Below are positions 1-9,246 of a DNA stretch of 64,000 bases, piece after piece. Numbering within the stretch: the stretch's first letter is position 1; each line of letters begins with the position of its first letter. The position numbers were made by a program, and so were the translations under genes. The notes under the pieces were generated by a model. That model saw nothing but the letters and a program-made list of their open reading frames with translations, ran no database searches and was not told the DNA's origin. Origin of the DNA: Paracoccus methylovorus (GTDB lineage Bacteria > Pseudomonadota > Alphaproteobacteria > Rhodobacterales > Rhodobacteraceae); NCBI RefSeq assembly GCF_016919705.1, contig NZ_CP070371.1, positions 1,145,501-1,209,500 of the forward strand, written 5' to 3'.

Positions 1-69
1 GGCCTCGATGGCAAGGCGGCGCTTCTCATAGGGGACCACGGGTTGGGCTAGGACTTCGTCCTTCCACAT
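1..69 (-). CDS. N-terminal end of an unidentified protein (cut by window edge)
   Basis: Only the first 23 codons lie in the window. The reading frame runs without a stop from an ATG at 69 to the left edge, encoding MWKDEVLAQPVV followed by PYEKRRLAIEA. A GGAGA ribosome binding site sits about eight bases upstream of the ATG. The gene follows the aldehyde dehydrogenase on the same strand after a gap of about 115 bases, so it may belong to the same transcription unit. I do not recognise the family from so short a piece. Confidence 0.45.
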   Translation of the reverse strand, partial: MWKDEVLAQPVVPYEKRRLAIEA

Positions 70-184
70 GACAATGCTCTCCGATCTGCGCGGATCATAG
101 TGGCGGAAAGACCGGATGCGAAAGGACGCATCCGGCAGGAAAGCGCATCACCCCGAAACCGCGGACAATGCACTGGGCCCCATG

Positions 185-1672
185 TCAATGGGCGAACCAG
201 ACCGCCTTGAGGTCGGTATATTTGTCCATGGCATGAAGCGACTTGTCGCGGCCAAAGCCGGATTGTTTGAAGCCCCCGAAAGGAACGGCCAGCGAACCGC
301 GGTCGAAGCAGTTGACCCACACCACACCGGCCCTGATTGCCTTGGCCGCGCGATGGGCGTTCTTCACCGAGCCGGTCCAGACCGCCCCGGCAAGGCCGTA
401 GATCGTGTCATTGGCGACCTCCATCGCCTCATCGAAGCCATTGACGGTGATCGCCGACAATACTGGGCCGAAGATCTCCTCTTGGGCGATCTTCATATCG
501 TTGCGCACACCGTCAAAGACCGTCGGCTCGATGAAGAACCCGCCGGTTTCGGTCCGCACACGGTTGCCGCCGATCATCGCATTGGCACCGTCCGCGCGCC
601 CCGCGTCGATATAGCCAAGCACCCGGTCCATCTGCTCTTCGCTTACCAGCGAACCCATGCGAGTGGCGGGGTCGAGCGGGTCGCCGGGTGCATAGGCTTT
701 TGCATGGGCCGCGATTTTTTCCAGCAAAGCATCGCGCACCTTCCGGTCAACGATCAGCCGCGAGCCGGCATTGCAAACCTGGCCGGTATTCGCAAAGATC
801 CCAGCGGCAATACCCGCCGCGGCCGCGTCCAGATCGTCGCAATCCGCCAGCACCACCTGTGGCGACTTGCCCCCCAGTTCCAGACCGATCCGCTTGATGT
901 TGGACTGGCCAGAGTATTGCATGAAATACTTGCCGACCTCGGTCGAGCCGGTGAAGCCCACGCAATCGACATCCATATGCAGGCCCAGCGCCTTGCCCGT
1001 GATATGACCCAAACCCGGGACCACGTTCAGAACACCCGGCGGGATCCCTGCCTCAATGGCCAGCTCGCCTAATTTCAGCGCCGTAAAGGGCGATTGTTCG
1101 GCCGGCTTCAGGATCACCGAGTTGCCGGTCGCCAGCGCCGGCCCCAGCTTCCAGGCCGCCATCGACATCGGATAGTTCCAAGGCACGACGGCGGCGACGA
1201 CACCCACCGGCTCTCGCACGACAAGGGTGGTCATGTCATGGGCGGTGGCCGCGACCTCGCCATAGACTTTGTCGATGGCCTCGGCATACCACGCGATACA
1301 GCCCGCCGCGCTGACCACATCGCCGTTATAGGCATTGGCGATCGGCTTCCCGACATTGAGCGTTTCCAGCAAGGCCAGCTCTTCACGGTTGGCAAGGATC
1401 AGTTCGGAAAAGCGCAGAAGAATGCGACGGCGGTCGGCCGGGGCCATGCGCGACCAGACGCCCGAGTCAAAGGCCCGACGCGCCGAACGCACCGCCGTAT
1501 CGACGTCACCTTCATTGCACGAGGCGATCTGGGCCAGCACCCTTCCGTCGCCGGGATAGACGCAGGCGAAAGTCTCGCCCGAAAGGCTGTCGACATATTT
1601 TCCGTCGATAAACGGACGGTCGGGAAGCTTCACGGCTTTGGCGCGGGTGTGCCAGTCGATGTTCTGGAGCAT
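185..1672 (-). CDS. NAD(P)-dependent aldehyde dehydrogenase, PuuC-like
   Basis: A 495-residue aldehyde dehydrogenase, the usual length for the superfamily, which oxidises an aldehyde to the acid in the cytoplasm. Visible hallmarks are the PWNYP stretch near 164, the cofactor-loop motif GFTGSTEVG near 239, general base Glu265 in LELGGKSP and nucleophile Cys300 in NTGQVCNAGSR. The CNAGSR surrounding and the N-terminal IDGKYV resemble the gamma-glutamyl-gamma-aminobutyraldehyde dehydrogenase (PuuC) and betaine aldehyde dehydrogenase groups. It lies 39 bases downstream of a class III aminotransferase on the same strand, so the pair probably deaminates an amine and then oxidises the resulting aldehyde, for example in polyamine use. 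The substrate is inference; the family is certain. Confidence 0.9.
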   Translation of the reverse strand: MLQNIDWHTRAKAVKLPDRPFIDGKYVDSLSGETFACVYPGDGRVLAQIASCNEGDVDTAVRSARRAFDSGVWSRMAPADRRRILLRFSELILANREELALLETLNVGKPIANAYNGDVVSAAGCIAWYAEAIDKVYGEVAATAHDMTTLVVREPVGVVAAVVPWNYPMSMAAWKLGPALATGNSVILKPAEQSPFTALKLGELAIEAGIPPGVLNVVPGLGHITGKALGLHMDVDCVGFTGSTEVGKYFMQYSGQSNIKRIGLELGGKSPQVVLADCDDLDAAAAGIAAGIFANTGQVCNAGSRLIVDRKVRDALLEKIAAHAKAYAPGDPLDPATRMGSLVSEEQMDRVLGYIDAGRADGANAMIGGNRVRTETGGFFIEPTVFDGVRNDMKIAQEEIFGPVLSAITVNGFDEAMEVANDTIYGLAGAVWTGSVKNAHRAAKAIRAGVVWVNCFDRGSLAVPFGGFKQSGFGRDKSLHAMDKYTDLKAVWFAH

Positions 1673-1711
1673 GTCATTCCTGTCGGATTGGAGGTTTCGT
1701 TGCGGGCCGCG

Positions 1712-3103
1712 TCAAACGTCGACCTGCTCTTTCATTTGCAACCCGTGCGCGGCGCCCACTTCGGAAATCGCCTGACGCATGATCGCGATCATGTCGTCAA
1801 TCTGCGCACGGGTAATGATCAGCGGCGGCGAAATCACACAAAGATCGCCAAGCGGCCGCACGATCAGGCCCAACTCAAAGCAGCGTTCGTCGATCTTGCG
1901 AGTAAACGCCTTGTCATCGTCGTTGCCATCCGGGCGCGTCGGGTCCAGCATGCATTGCACGCAGCCCACCAGCCCTACGGCGCGGGTTTCAGCCACACCC
2001 GGCAGATCGGTAAGCGAGGCCAAAGCGGCGGCGAAATAGTCCGCCATCTCACGGGCGTGATCGACGATGCCGTCGCGTTCCATCAGTTCGATATTGGCCA
2101 GAGCCGCCGCGCAGGCGACCGGCTGGTTGGAATAGGTATAGCCGTTGGTGAACCAGCTTCCCTTCGCGTTCTCGCCCGAAATACGCGCCAGAACTTTTTC
2201 CGAAATCGCCAACCCGCCCAGCGGCACATAGCCCGAGGTGACTCCCTTGGCGAAGGTGATGATATCCGGAACGATCCCAAAGACCTTCTCTGATGCGAAC
2301 CATTCGCCGCAGCGGCCAAATCCCGTCACCACCTCGTCCGAGATATACAGGATGTCGTGCCGTTCGCAGATCGCCTTGAAGCGGGCGTGATATCCCTTAG
2401 GCGGAATGATCACCCCACCCGATGCAAGGATCGGCTCGGCAAGGAAGGCCGCTATCGTATCTGCGCCGAGCGCCTCGATCTGATCCTCGAATTCCTTGAC
2501 CAGATCGTCCAGAAACTGCTCGGCGCTGCGGTTGCCAGCATGGCGCAGATTGGGACTGGACAGAAACGAGATCCGGTCCTGATGAATGTCGAAATTCGGC
2601 CAGTTGCCGGTACGCCCCGTGCAGGCCGCCGTCAGCGCGGTGGAGCCGTGATAACCGTCATAGCGCACGATGATGCGCTTTTTCTGCGGCCGCCCCAGGA
2701 CATTGTTGAAAAATTCGCTGAAACGCAAAGCACTGTCCACGGCAGTCGAACCGCCGGTGGTGAAAAAGATCCGATTCAGATCGCCGGGCGTCAAAGAAGC
2801 AATCTTCCGGGCCAGCTTTGCCGCCGGACTCGTCGCCATGTACCAGGGCGAGGCATAGGGCAGCACCATGGCCTGATGTGCGATGGCATCGACGATCTCT
2901 TTGCGGCCATAGCCGACCTGAGCGCACCACATGCCAGCCGGGCCGTCGATCAGGCGGCGACCACCTTCCGCAAATACATAGATCCCTTCGGCATGGGTCA
3001 GGACAGGCTGCGTGGCCTTGCCAAGCTTTGCCATCTCTTGCGCCGGCAAAAGGATATGTTCGCGCACCGCCGCTTCGACATCCCCGGTTCGATTCTCTGC
3101 CAC
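1712..3103 (-). CDS. PLP-dependent class III aminotransferase
   Basis: A 463-residue fold-type I aminotransferase of class III (omega-amino acid or polyamine:pyruvate group). The PLP pocket is visible: [10 protein letters not shown] near 117, YHGST near 151, Asp256 in [11 protein letters not shown], and the Schiff-base Lys286 in [15 protein letters not shown]. Translation starts at a GTG preceded by AAGGGGG with seven bases of spacing. The aldehyde dehydrogenase follows 39 bases downstream, and the two are probably co-transcribed from a promoter in the gap 3104-3423, which carries a perfect inverted repeat. Likely donors are putrescine, beta-alanine, taurine or related terminal amines; the sequence alone does not decide among them. 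Confidence 0.9.
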   Translation of the reverse strand: MAENRTGDVEAAVREHILLPAQEMAKLGKATQPVLTHAEGIYVFAEGGRRLIDGPAGMWCAQVGYGRKEIVDAIAHQAMVLPYASPWYMATSPAAKLARKIASLTPGDLNRIFFTTGGSTAVDSALRFSEFFNNVLGRPQKKRIIVRYDGYHGSTALTAACTGRTGNWPNFDIHQDRISFLSSPNLRHAGNRSAEQFLDDLVKEFEDQIEALGADTIAAFLAEPILASGGVIIPPKGYHARFKAICERHDILYISDEVVTGFGRCGEWFASEKVFGIVPDIITFAKGVTSGYVPLGGLAISEKVLARISGENAKGSWFTNGYTYSNQPVACAAALANIELMERDGIVDHAREMADYFAAALASLTDLPGVAETRAVGLVGCVQCMLDPTRPDGNDDDKAFTRKIDERCFELGLIVRPLGDLCVISPPLIITRAQIDDMIAIMRQAISEVGAAHGLQMKEQVDV

Positions 3104-3423
3104 CGCATTCCCCCTTATTTCTCAGGCCAGTAAGGCCCTACCCGACCGATCCGGCCGCGCCTCTGCGCACAAGTAGCCGTCAAACAAGGGTGAAAGTCAA
3201 TATTTCTGATTGATCGGGCAATCAGAAATATTGCGGCCGGAGAGGTTCTGGCATGTTGCTTCGTCCCGGTCGCAAACGGTGTCATGGAAACATCATGCCG
3301 CGTGCATGGATCAGCCTGAGCAACAAGTCAGAGGGCACGCAGACATGCATTCGCGCCGCCCCGAAAACTATCGAGGCAACGAGGAACTGCTGGGTTCCCG
3401 AAGAGCGTGTCCTGTTTACCCGT
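3104..3423. other. Intergenic gap with the promoter of the aminotransferase-dehydrogenase pair
   Basis: About 320 bases without a convincing gene on either strand. It lies downstream of the aconitase X gene and upstream of the aminotransferase, both on the minus strand, so it should hold the end of one unit and the promoter of the next. The only clear structure is the inverted repeat at 3198-3233. The part from 3234 to 3423 shows nothing I can identify. Confidence 0.6.
3198..3233. promoter_or_regulatory. Perfect 15-bp inverted repeat, candidate operator
   Basis: Arms CAATATTTCTGATTG and CAATCAGAAATATTG match perfectly around a six-base spacer (ATCGGG). The repeat is AT-rich in GC-rich surroundings and ends 95 bases upstream of the aminotransferase start on the minus strand. 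There is no T-run on either side, so a repressor or activator site fits better than a terminator. No matching regulator gene lies next to it; the regulator may lie left of the window. Confidence 0.6.
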
Positions 3424-5100
3424 TCACCGCAGCCATTCCGGCAGCGTCTTGGGCGCAGTGCCGGTAAGAGCCACCTGAATGCATTGCGCAAGACTGCCGA
3501 ACCTGAGCGCGCGGCCCGAAAGCCCCGGTCCGTAATGGGCATACTTCCCGGAATTGGTCATCACGCAACGCGTCCGGACCGGAAATACGGGTTCGGAAAT
3601 CGAGCACCAGCAAAGATCGGGAATAACCGTCACCCCGCTTGCTTCCAGCTTGGCCAGCGTTCCTTCGGCGCTGGCCTGCGCGATCGTGCCACGCCCGGTG
3701 GTCAGGATGGTCGGAATGACCACCTGCCTCCCCTCCAGCCGATCCGCCAGTTCGCGGCATTCGCTTAGCGAGGCATGAGGACTGCCAAGCGCCACCAGTT
3801 CGACCTCTTCGGGACCTTCGTTCAGCATTCTCCAGCCGTCCTCCATCTCGGCGCGGCTGATCCGGCAGTGGTCGGCATCCTCGGCGATCTGATCCGCTTC
3901 GGGGGTGACGCCCTCGACATGCAGCATCGGCGCGGCCGAGGTGGTGCCAAAGGCCGCGCAAAGCGCCTTGAGCGCATCCGGGTCCGGCCGCGCCGCCGAC
4001 AGCCCGCGCAGCAAGGGAACGCGATCCGGGGACGACTTTCCCGCCAGATAGCCCACCAGCGGCCAAAACGCGTCATCGACCGTATCGGGCAGCTCCACCT
4101 CAATGATGCGGCGCGCTTTGCGGTGCTGGTCCAGATACACCCCCGACAAGGGCGCGCGGGCCGTCAGCGCGATGCACAGGTCAAGGAAATCCGGGTGCTT
4201 GGCCGTGCGCGCGCCCAGCACGCTGTTGGCATAAATCACTGCGTTGGATTCCGCCCATGCCACCGCCTCTCCCAGACCGGGTGCACTGTCTAGAAGATAG
4301 GGGGAACAGGTAAAGGTCGGGCGGCATCCCATCGCGACATAGGCATCCGCCAGCCGCTGTGCCGGCCCGCCGAAAACCGGCGGAACCCCCTGCCGCCGCC
4401 AGTTGTCATGGTCGACCGAAATCGCGTTCATGGTCGTGGGAATCTTTACCTTGGCACCCATCTCGGCCATCCGCTCGGCAAAGGTCAGGTTGGCCGGGCT
4501 GGCGTAGATGCAGCCATCGATATGGGCCTGCGTCACATCAACCAGCCGTTCTGCGCCTTGCTGAGCGGCCATCGCACAGATAATGCGCATGGCTTGCGCA
4601 CAGGCCACGCCGTCGCGACCATCCAGAATCGCCCGATCCTGTTTCGTAAGCTCCAAAGAGCTTGCGGCAGGCGCAGGAACCGCAATCGTAAGGTCCCCGG
4701 CAGCGATCAATCCCGCAGTGATCCGGCAGGATTTCCGCGCCGCCACAGCCTGAAAGGCATCCTCCGACAAGCGCAGCACCGGCAGGTTCTTTCCGAACAT
4801 CTCGGCAGCGATCAGGGCACCCAGGGTCGCGACATCTTCGGGTTCAGAAAAGATCAGCGCCGCCGGACCCCGCCCAGACAGCATCAGGTCAAGAAGAACC
4901 CCCGATCCGGTGCATGACCCCCGCGTCGTGGGCATCATCAGCACGCATCCGGTAATCACGCGCCCGTGCAAGGGGTGGTGAACGTCGATGATCCCGCCGG
5001 TGGCGGGGTCGATCCCGCCCCAGAAGCTGAGGGCCTCGTCCGAAGAAATGATCGGGCCTTCTGCAGTGCCGGGCAGAATGCCAAGCGCGGTCATGGTCAT
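3424..5100 (-). CDS. Single-chain aconitase X, cis-3-hydroxy-L-proline dehydratase type
   Basis: A 558-residue AcnX protein. Residues 1 to about 140 match the small swivel subunit, with the conserved patch [19 protein letters not shown] near residue 58. From about 150, beginning [14 protein letters not shown], it matches the large catalytic subunit. In archaea these halves are separate chains (phosphomevalonate dehydratase); bacterial AcnX members have been shown to dehydrate cis-3-hydroxy-L-proline to delta-1-pyrroline-2-carboxylate using an iron-sulfur centre. The neighbours (trans-3-hydroxyproline dehydratase-like enzyme 49 bases upstream, epimerase, pyrroline carboxylate reductase-like gene) support that role. 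The ATG at 5100 follows a GGAGG site with good spacing. It is the last gene of the operon that starts with the binding protein at 11448. The substrate is inferred from context. Confidence 0.85.
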   Translation of the reverse strand: MTMTALGILPGTAEGPIISSDEALSFWGGIDPATGGIIDVHHPLHGRVITGCVLMMPTTRGSCTGSGVLLDLMLSGRGPAALIFSEPEDVATLGALIAAEMFGKNLPVLRLSEDAFQAVAARKSCRITAGLIAAGDLTIAVPAPAASSLELTKQDRAILDGRDGVACAQAMRIICAMAAQQGAERLVDVTQAHIDGCIYASPANLTFAERMAEMGAKVKIPTTMNAISVDHDNWRRQGVPPVFGGPAQRLADAYVAMGCRPTFTCSPYLLDSAPGLGEAVAWAESNAVIYANSVLGARTAKHPDFLDLCIALTARAPLSGVYLDQHRKARRIIEVELPDTVDDAFWPLVGYLAGKSSPDRVPLLRGLSAARPDPDALKALCAAFGTTSAAPMLHVEGVTPEADQIAEDADHCRISRAEMEDGWRMLNEGPEEVELVALGSPHASLSECRELADRLEGRQVVIPTILTTGRGTIAQASAEGTLAKLEASGVTVIPDLCWCSISEPVFPVRTRCVMTNSGKYAHYGPGLSGRALRFGSLAQCIQVALTGTAPKTLPEWLR

Positions 5101-5149
5101 TTACTTCGCCTCCAGCCCGTTCGGGTAATGGCCCCGATCCTGGGTGTCT

Positions 5150-6190
5150 TTATTGTTTCAGCGTCGGCGTGACACCCCAAGTATCCGACAGCATATAGCC
5201 ACTTTGCCAAGGGTCCTCGGGATCAAGAAGGTAGCTGTGCTGCCCGGTAATCCACGCGCGTCCGGTAATCTGCGGGGTTATCGTGGTAACACCCTTTTGC
5301 TCGTTCACCTCCAGTATCTTGCCGACGAACTGCGAGCCGATAATGGATTCGTGAATAAGCACGTCCCCGACACCCATCAATCCGCGGGCCTGCAAGACCG
5401 CCATCCGCGCCGAAGTGCCGGTCCCGGTCGGCGACCGATCAGAGCGACCCGGAGCAACGATGCAGGTATTGCGGGTGACCTTGCCAGTGCCCGCAAACGG
5501 CATCGCAAATTGCACGATCGAGACGCCGCGCACGTTGGGAAATTCAGGATGCGCCACCTCGAACTGCTCGCGCGCGGCCTTGCGGATCTTTTCCCCCAGA
5601 ACGGCAAGGTCGCGCGCCTCATCCGGGCGGATCTCGAAGCCAAGCGCCTTTGCATCGACAATCCCGAAGAACATGCCGCCATAGGCGATGTCCAGCGGTA
5701 TGGTGCCATGACCCTCGACCTCCAAGGCGCCGTCAAGGAGGGCGGCAAAAGCCGGGGCGTTCCTGAACGTGACCGAGCGGCACTTGCCGTCCCGGCATTC
5801 CGCAGCGACCTCGATGACGCCCCCGGGCATGTCCAGTTTGAACCGCGTGACCGGCTCTTGCATGGGAACCATGCCGGTTTCCAGCAGAACCGTCGCCACG
5901 CAGATGGTGTTCGAGCCGGACATGGGCGGGTACTCGGTCGGCTCCATGATGATCGCGCCGGCCGCGCATCCCGGCGTGATCGCCGGAACGATCAGATTCA
6001 CATGGCGCGCGACCGAGCCGCGCGGCTCGCAGATCAGCAACTGGCGGATATGATCGTGATCACGTTCCATCGTGATCATCCGCTCCATCATGGTTTTGCC
6101 GGCAGGCGGAAGAACACCGCCCACGATCACATCGCCGATTTCACCCTCGGCATGGCAGCCGACGACATTGATGGAAAGACGCGAGCGCAT
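5150..6190 (-). CDS. Proline racemase-family protein, trans-3-hydroxy-L-proline dehydratase-like
   Basis: A 346-residue member of the proline racemase/hydroxyproline epimerase family. Its two catalytic positions are Ser91 (PPMSGSNTIC) and Thr255 (DRSPTGTGTSAR), where racemases and epimerases have cysteines. Thr at the second position is the established mark of trans-3-hydroxy-L-proline dehydratases such as the human L3HYPDH enzyme, which make delta-1-pyrroline-2-carboxylate. Its own operon also encodes a Cys/Cys epimerase, so the two homologues are unlikely to be redundant. The product would feed the Ldh2-family reductase at 13247. The start is an ATG at 6190. A 101-base gap separates it from the epimerase gene upstream. 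Dehydratase activity is inferred from residues and context. Confidence 0.82.
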   Translation of the reverse strand: MRSRLSINVVGCHAEGEIGDVIVGGVLPPAGKTMMERMITMERDHDHIRQLLICEPRGSVARHVNLIVPAITPGCAAGAIIMEPTEYPPMSGSNTICVATVLLETGMVPMQEPVTRFKLDMPGGVIEVAAECRDGKCRSVTFRNAPAFAALLDGALEVEGHGTIPLDIAYGGMFFGIVDAKALGFEIRPDEARDLAVLGEKIRKAAREQFEVAHPEFPNVRGVSIVQFAMPFAGTGKVTRNTCIVAPGRSDRSPTGTGTSARMAVLQARGLMGVGDVLIHESIIGSQFVGKILEVNEQKGVTTITPQITGRAWITGQHSYLLDPEDPWQSGYMLSDTWGVTPTLKQ

Positions 6191-6291
6191 GGTTTGTCCT
6201 TTAGCAAAGCTGGTTCAGGCAGCAGACGGCGACGGATCGAAATCCGCCGCTATTACGCGGACCGGGGCTCAGGTCCGCCACGTTGGGTCCA

Positions 6292-7296
6292 TCATTTTAC
6301 CACGAAGCCATGTGCGAACGGATCGCGTTCGGCGTCGATATAGATCGTGTTCAGCCCCGTCTGGCGTGCCCATCCAGCGATCGAGGGAATGATCGCATCG
6401 CGCCCGGAAACGGTCGTGGCGGCCTCGACGCGACCCTTGAAGATGGAGCCGATGATGGATTCGTGCCAGAACTCATCACCCACCGACAGCTTGCCCTTGG
6501 CCGCAAGCTGCGCCATGCGCGCCGAGGTGCCGGTGCCGCAGGGGCTGCGGTCGATGGCCTTGTCGCCATAAAAGACCGCGTTGCGGGCATGCGCGCCCGG
6601 AACCGTCGGGGCGCCGGTCCACTGGATGTGGCTAAGGCCGTTGATCGCCGGATGCTCGGGGTGGACGAATTCATATTTCGCGTTCAGCGCCGCCCGCAGT
6701 TTGGGACTGAAGCCGATCAGTTCACCTGCGGTAAAATCGACCATGTCGCGGAAGTTCTTTTGCGGCTCGACGATGGCATAGAAATTGCCGCCATAGGCCA
6801 CGTCCACGACGATCTCGCCCAGACCCTCGACCTCGGCGGTCAGGCCTTCGGAATGCAGGAAGCCGGGCACATTGGTCAGCCGGACCTCCTCGACATAGCG
6901 GCCTTCCTGGCGGTATTCGATATCGACCTTGCCAGCCGGGGTCTCGATGGACAGCCTGCCCGGCTGACGCGGGGTGATCAGGCCATTTTCGATCCCCATG
7001 GTGATCGTGCCGATGGTGCCGTGACCACACATCGGCAGGCAGCCCGAGGTTTCGATATACAGCACCGCCACATCGCAATCCGCCCGCGTCGGCGGATAGA
7101 GGATCGAGCCCGACATCATGTCGTGGCCGCGCGGCTCGAACATCAGACCGGTGCGGATCCAGTCGAACTCGCGCAGGAAATGTGCGCGTTTTTCCAACAT
7201 GTCAGCGCCCTCCAGCCGCGGGGCGCCGCCCGCAACCAGACGGACGGGATTGCCGCAGGTATGGCCGTCGATGCAGGGAAAGATATATTGCGTCAT
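6292..7296 (-). CDS. 4-hydroxyproline 2-epimerase
   Basis: A 334-residue proline racemase-family enzyme with both catalytic cysteines: Cys90 in LPMCGHGTIG and Cys253 in DRSPCGTGTSAR. The CGHGT form of the first motif is typical of hydroxyproline 2-epimerases, which interconvert trans-4-hydroxy-L-proline and cis-4-hydroxy-D-proline. This is the first step of the bacterial 4-hydroxyproline pathway. The FAD dehydrogenase for the D-isomer lies directly upstream with a seven-base gap, and the importer genes come before it in the same operon. The ATG at 7296 is preceded by GAGG at suitable spacing. Proline racemase activity is the main alternative, but the neighbourhood argues for hydroxyproline. 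Confidence 0.9.
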   Translation of the reverse strand: MTQYIFPCIDGHTCGNPVRLVAGGAPRLEGADMLEKRAHFLREFDWIRTGLMFEPRGHDMMSGSILYPPTRADCDVAVLYIETSGCLPMCGHGTIGTITMGIENGLITPRQPGRLSIETPAGKVDIEYRQEGRYVEEVRLTNVPGFLHSEGLTAEVEGLGEIVVDVAYGGNFYAIVEPQKNFRDMVDFTAGELIGFSPKLRAALNAKYEFVHPEHPAINGLSHIQWTGAPTVPGAHARNAVFYGDKAIDRSPCGTGTSARMAQLAAKGKLSVGDEFWHESIIGSIFKGRVEAATTVSGRDAIIPSIAGWARQTGLNTIYIDAERDPFAHGFVVK

Positions 7297-7303
7297 GTTC
7301 GCC

Positions 7304-8524
7304 TCAGAAACGCGCCGGAGAAAAGGGCGCCAAATCGATGCCGGGATCCGCGCCCGACAAAAGGTCGGCCACGATCCGCGCCGTCCCGACCGACTGGGTC
7401 AGACCCAGATGGCCGTGCCCGAAGGCACACAGGACATTGGGATGGCCGGGCAAGGGTCCGATGGCAGGCAGGCTGTCGGGCAGCGAAGGGCGGAAACCCA
7501 TCCACTGCTCTCCTCCGCCGGTTCTCAACCCCGGAAGGAAGGCGGCGGCCTTTTTCAGCATCGCCTCGGCGCGCTTGTAATTCGGCGGCAGCTTCAAGCC
7601 GCCAAGCTCTACCGCCCCGCCGACACGGATGCCCGATGTCAGCTTGGATACCACAAAACCGTGCCCCCCGAAGGTGATCTGGCAACGCAGATCGAACGCA
7701 TCGGCGGGCAGCGTGGTGTTATAGCCGCGCTCGGTTTCCAGCGGGATGCGGACCCCCAGCGTGCGCGCCAACAGATGCGAAAACGCCCCCGCCGCCAGCA
7801 CGACCCGGCCGCGCAGCTTTCCGGCAGTGGTCAGCACGCCGTCATCGGCCAGACCCGTGGCCTCGGCGATGGTGATCTCACCGCCATTGGCCCGAAACCG
7901 GTCGGCCAGTGCGACCGTATAATCGCGGGGATCGGCGATGGAGTACCATCCCGGCGTAAACGTGCCGTGGGTGAAATGCGACGACAGGCCGGGCTGGACG
8001 GCTGACATCTCATCCAAGGTCATGTGCCGGAACTCGATGCCGTGATCTTCGCGCGCCTGCCACCCCGGCAGCGACGCGTTAAACTCTGCCTGCGATTCAT
8101 AGACCTGAAGGTTCCCTTCCTTGCGCAGCATCGGCAGGGTTCCGGTCGCGGCAAGAAAGGGCTCAAGCTCGGCCTTGGACAAATCCATCAAGGCGGTCTG
8201 CGCGGTGGTCGAGGCACGGACCCGCGCAGGCGCGCAGGCCCGCCAAAAACGCAACATCCAGGGTGCGATGCGCAAAGCATAGGCCGGAGGCACCGACAAC
8301 GGGCCAAGCGGGTCCAGCAGCCATTTCGGCGCCTGCCGCATGATGCGGGGCGAGGCCAGCGGCAGAATATCCGTAAAGGCAAAGGCCCCTGCATTGCCGG
8401 CCGAGGCACCCGCCGCCGGTCCCTCACGGTCGATCACCTGCACCGCAATGCCACGCGCCTGCGCGACCAAAGCGATGCTCAGCCCGACGACGCCCGCGCC
8501 GACCACAACAACCTTGTCGGTCAT
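7304..8524 (-). CDS. FAD-dependent D-amino acid (cis-4-hydroxy-D-proline) dehydrogenase
   Basis: A 406-residue DAO/DadA-family flavoprotein. The N-terminal dinucleotide-binding motif GAGVVGLS is at residues 9-16, followed by the family motif AGASAGNAG near residue 38. Near the C-terminus, GFRPSLPDSLPAIGPL and FGHGHLGLTQS are the typical FAD-contacting segments. In this context it should oxidise cis-4-hydroxy-D-proline, made by the adjacent epimerase, to delta-1-pyrroline-4-hydroxy-2-carboxylate, passing electrons to the respiratory chain rather than oxygen. Its start overlaps the stop of the ABC ATPase gene by four bases (ATGA), indicating translational coupling. General D-amino acid dehydrogenase activity is the alternative. 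Confidence 0.85.
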   Translation of the reverse strand: MTDKVVVVGAGVVGLSIALVAQARGIAVQVIDREGPAAGASAGNAGAFAFTDILPLASPRIMRQAPKWLLDPLGPLSVPPAYALRIAPWMLRFWRACAPARVRASTTAQTALMDLSKAELEPFLAATGTLPMLRKEGNLQVYESQAEFNASLPGWQAREDHGIEFRHMTLDEMSAVQPGLSSHFTHGTFTPGWYSIADPRDYTVALADRFRANGGEITIAEATGLADDGVLTTAGKLRGRVVLAAGAFSHLLARTLGVRIPLETERGYNTTLPADAFDLRCQITFGGHGFVVSKLTSGIRVGGAVELGGLKLPPNYKRAEAMLKKAAAFLPGLRTGGGEQWMGFRPSLPDSLPAIGPLPGHPNVLCAFGHGHLGLTQSVGTARIVADLLSGADPGIDLAPFSPARF

Positions 8525-9246
8525 TGCCGGGTGCTCGACAGGAACTTGCGGGTTTCCGGGTTCTGCGGGTCGCCGAAGATCTGTTGGGGCGGGCCGATCT
8601 CGGCCATGACGCCCTGATGGAAGAATGCAACGCGATTGGACACATCGCGTGCAAATGCCATCTCATGCGTGACGCAGATCATGGTCATACCCTCTTGCGC
8701 CAGCATCTTCAGCGTATCCAGCACCTCGCCCACCAGTTGCGGGTCCAGCGCCGAGGTCACCTCGTCGAACAGCATGTATTCGGGCGACATGGCCAAGGCG
8801 CGGGCAATGGCCATGCGCTGCTGCTGACCGCCCGACAACCTGCCGGGATAGGTCTTCAGCTTGTCGCCAAGGCCGACGTGGGTCAGTTGCCGCACGCCGA
8901 TCTCTTCCGCCTGTGCCCGCGACATTCCCAGAACCTTGCGCGGCGCAAGGGTGACATTGTCCAGCACGGTCAAATGCGGAAATGCGTTCCATTGCTGGAA
9001 TACGATGCCGACCTTGCGACGCAACTTGTTCAGGTTGGTGGATTTCGCGTGAACTTCGGTCCCGTCGATCAGGATGCGGCCGGAATCTATCGGCTCCAAC
9101 CCGTTGATGCAGGTCAGCAGCGTGGACTTACCCGAGCCGGACCCGCCGATAATGGTAACCACCTCGCCATCGCTGACGGTCAGATCGATGCCCTTCAGCA
9201 CCTCGAGTTGTCCAAAGGATTTGCGGACGTTTTCAATCTCAATCAT
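8521..9246 (-). CDS. Polar amino acid ABC transporter, ATP-binding subunit
   Basis: An ATPase of the GlnQ/HisP type, 241 residues from the chosen start. Walker A is GGSGSGKST, the Q-loop is in FQQWNAFPHLTVL, the ABC signature is LSGGQQQR, and Walker B is YMLFDEVTSALDP, ending with the switch histidine in VTHEM. The frame stays open 19 codons further upstream, but the ATG at 9246 (MIEIENVRKSF) overlaps the permease stop and aligns with the family, so the upstream codons are probably not translated. With the two permeases and the binding protein it forms the importer of the hydroxyproline operon. The substrate is inferred from the catabolic genes that follow. Confidence 0.9.
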   Translation of the reverse strand: MIEIENVRKSFGQLEVLKGIDLTVSDGEVVTIIGGSGSGKSTLLTCINGLEPIDSGRILIDGTEVHAKSTNLNKLRRKVGIVFQQWNAFPHLTVLDNVTLAPRKVLGMSRAQAEEIGVRQLTHVGLGDKLKTYPGRLSGGQQQRMAIARALAMSPEYMLFDEVTSALDPQLVGEVLDTLKMLAQEGMTMICVTHEMAFARDVSNRVAFFHQGVMAEIGPPQQIFGDPQNPETRKFLSSTRQ

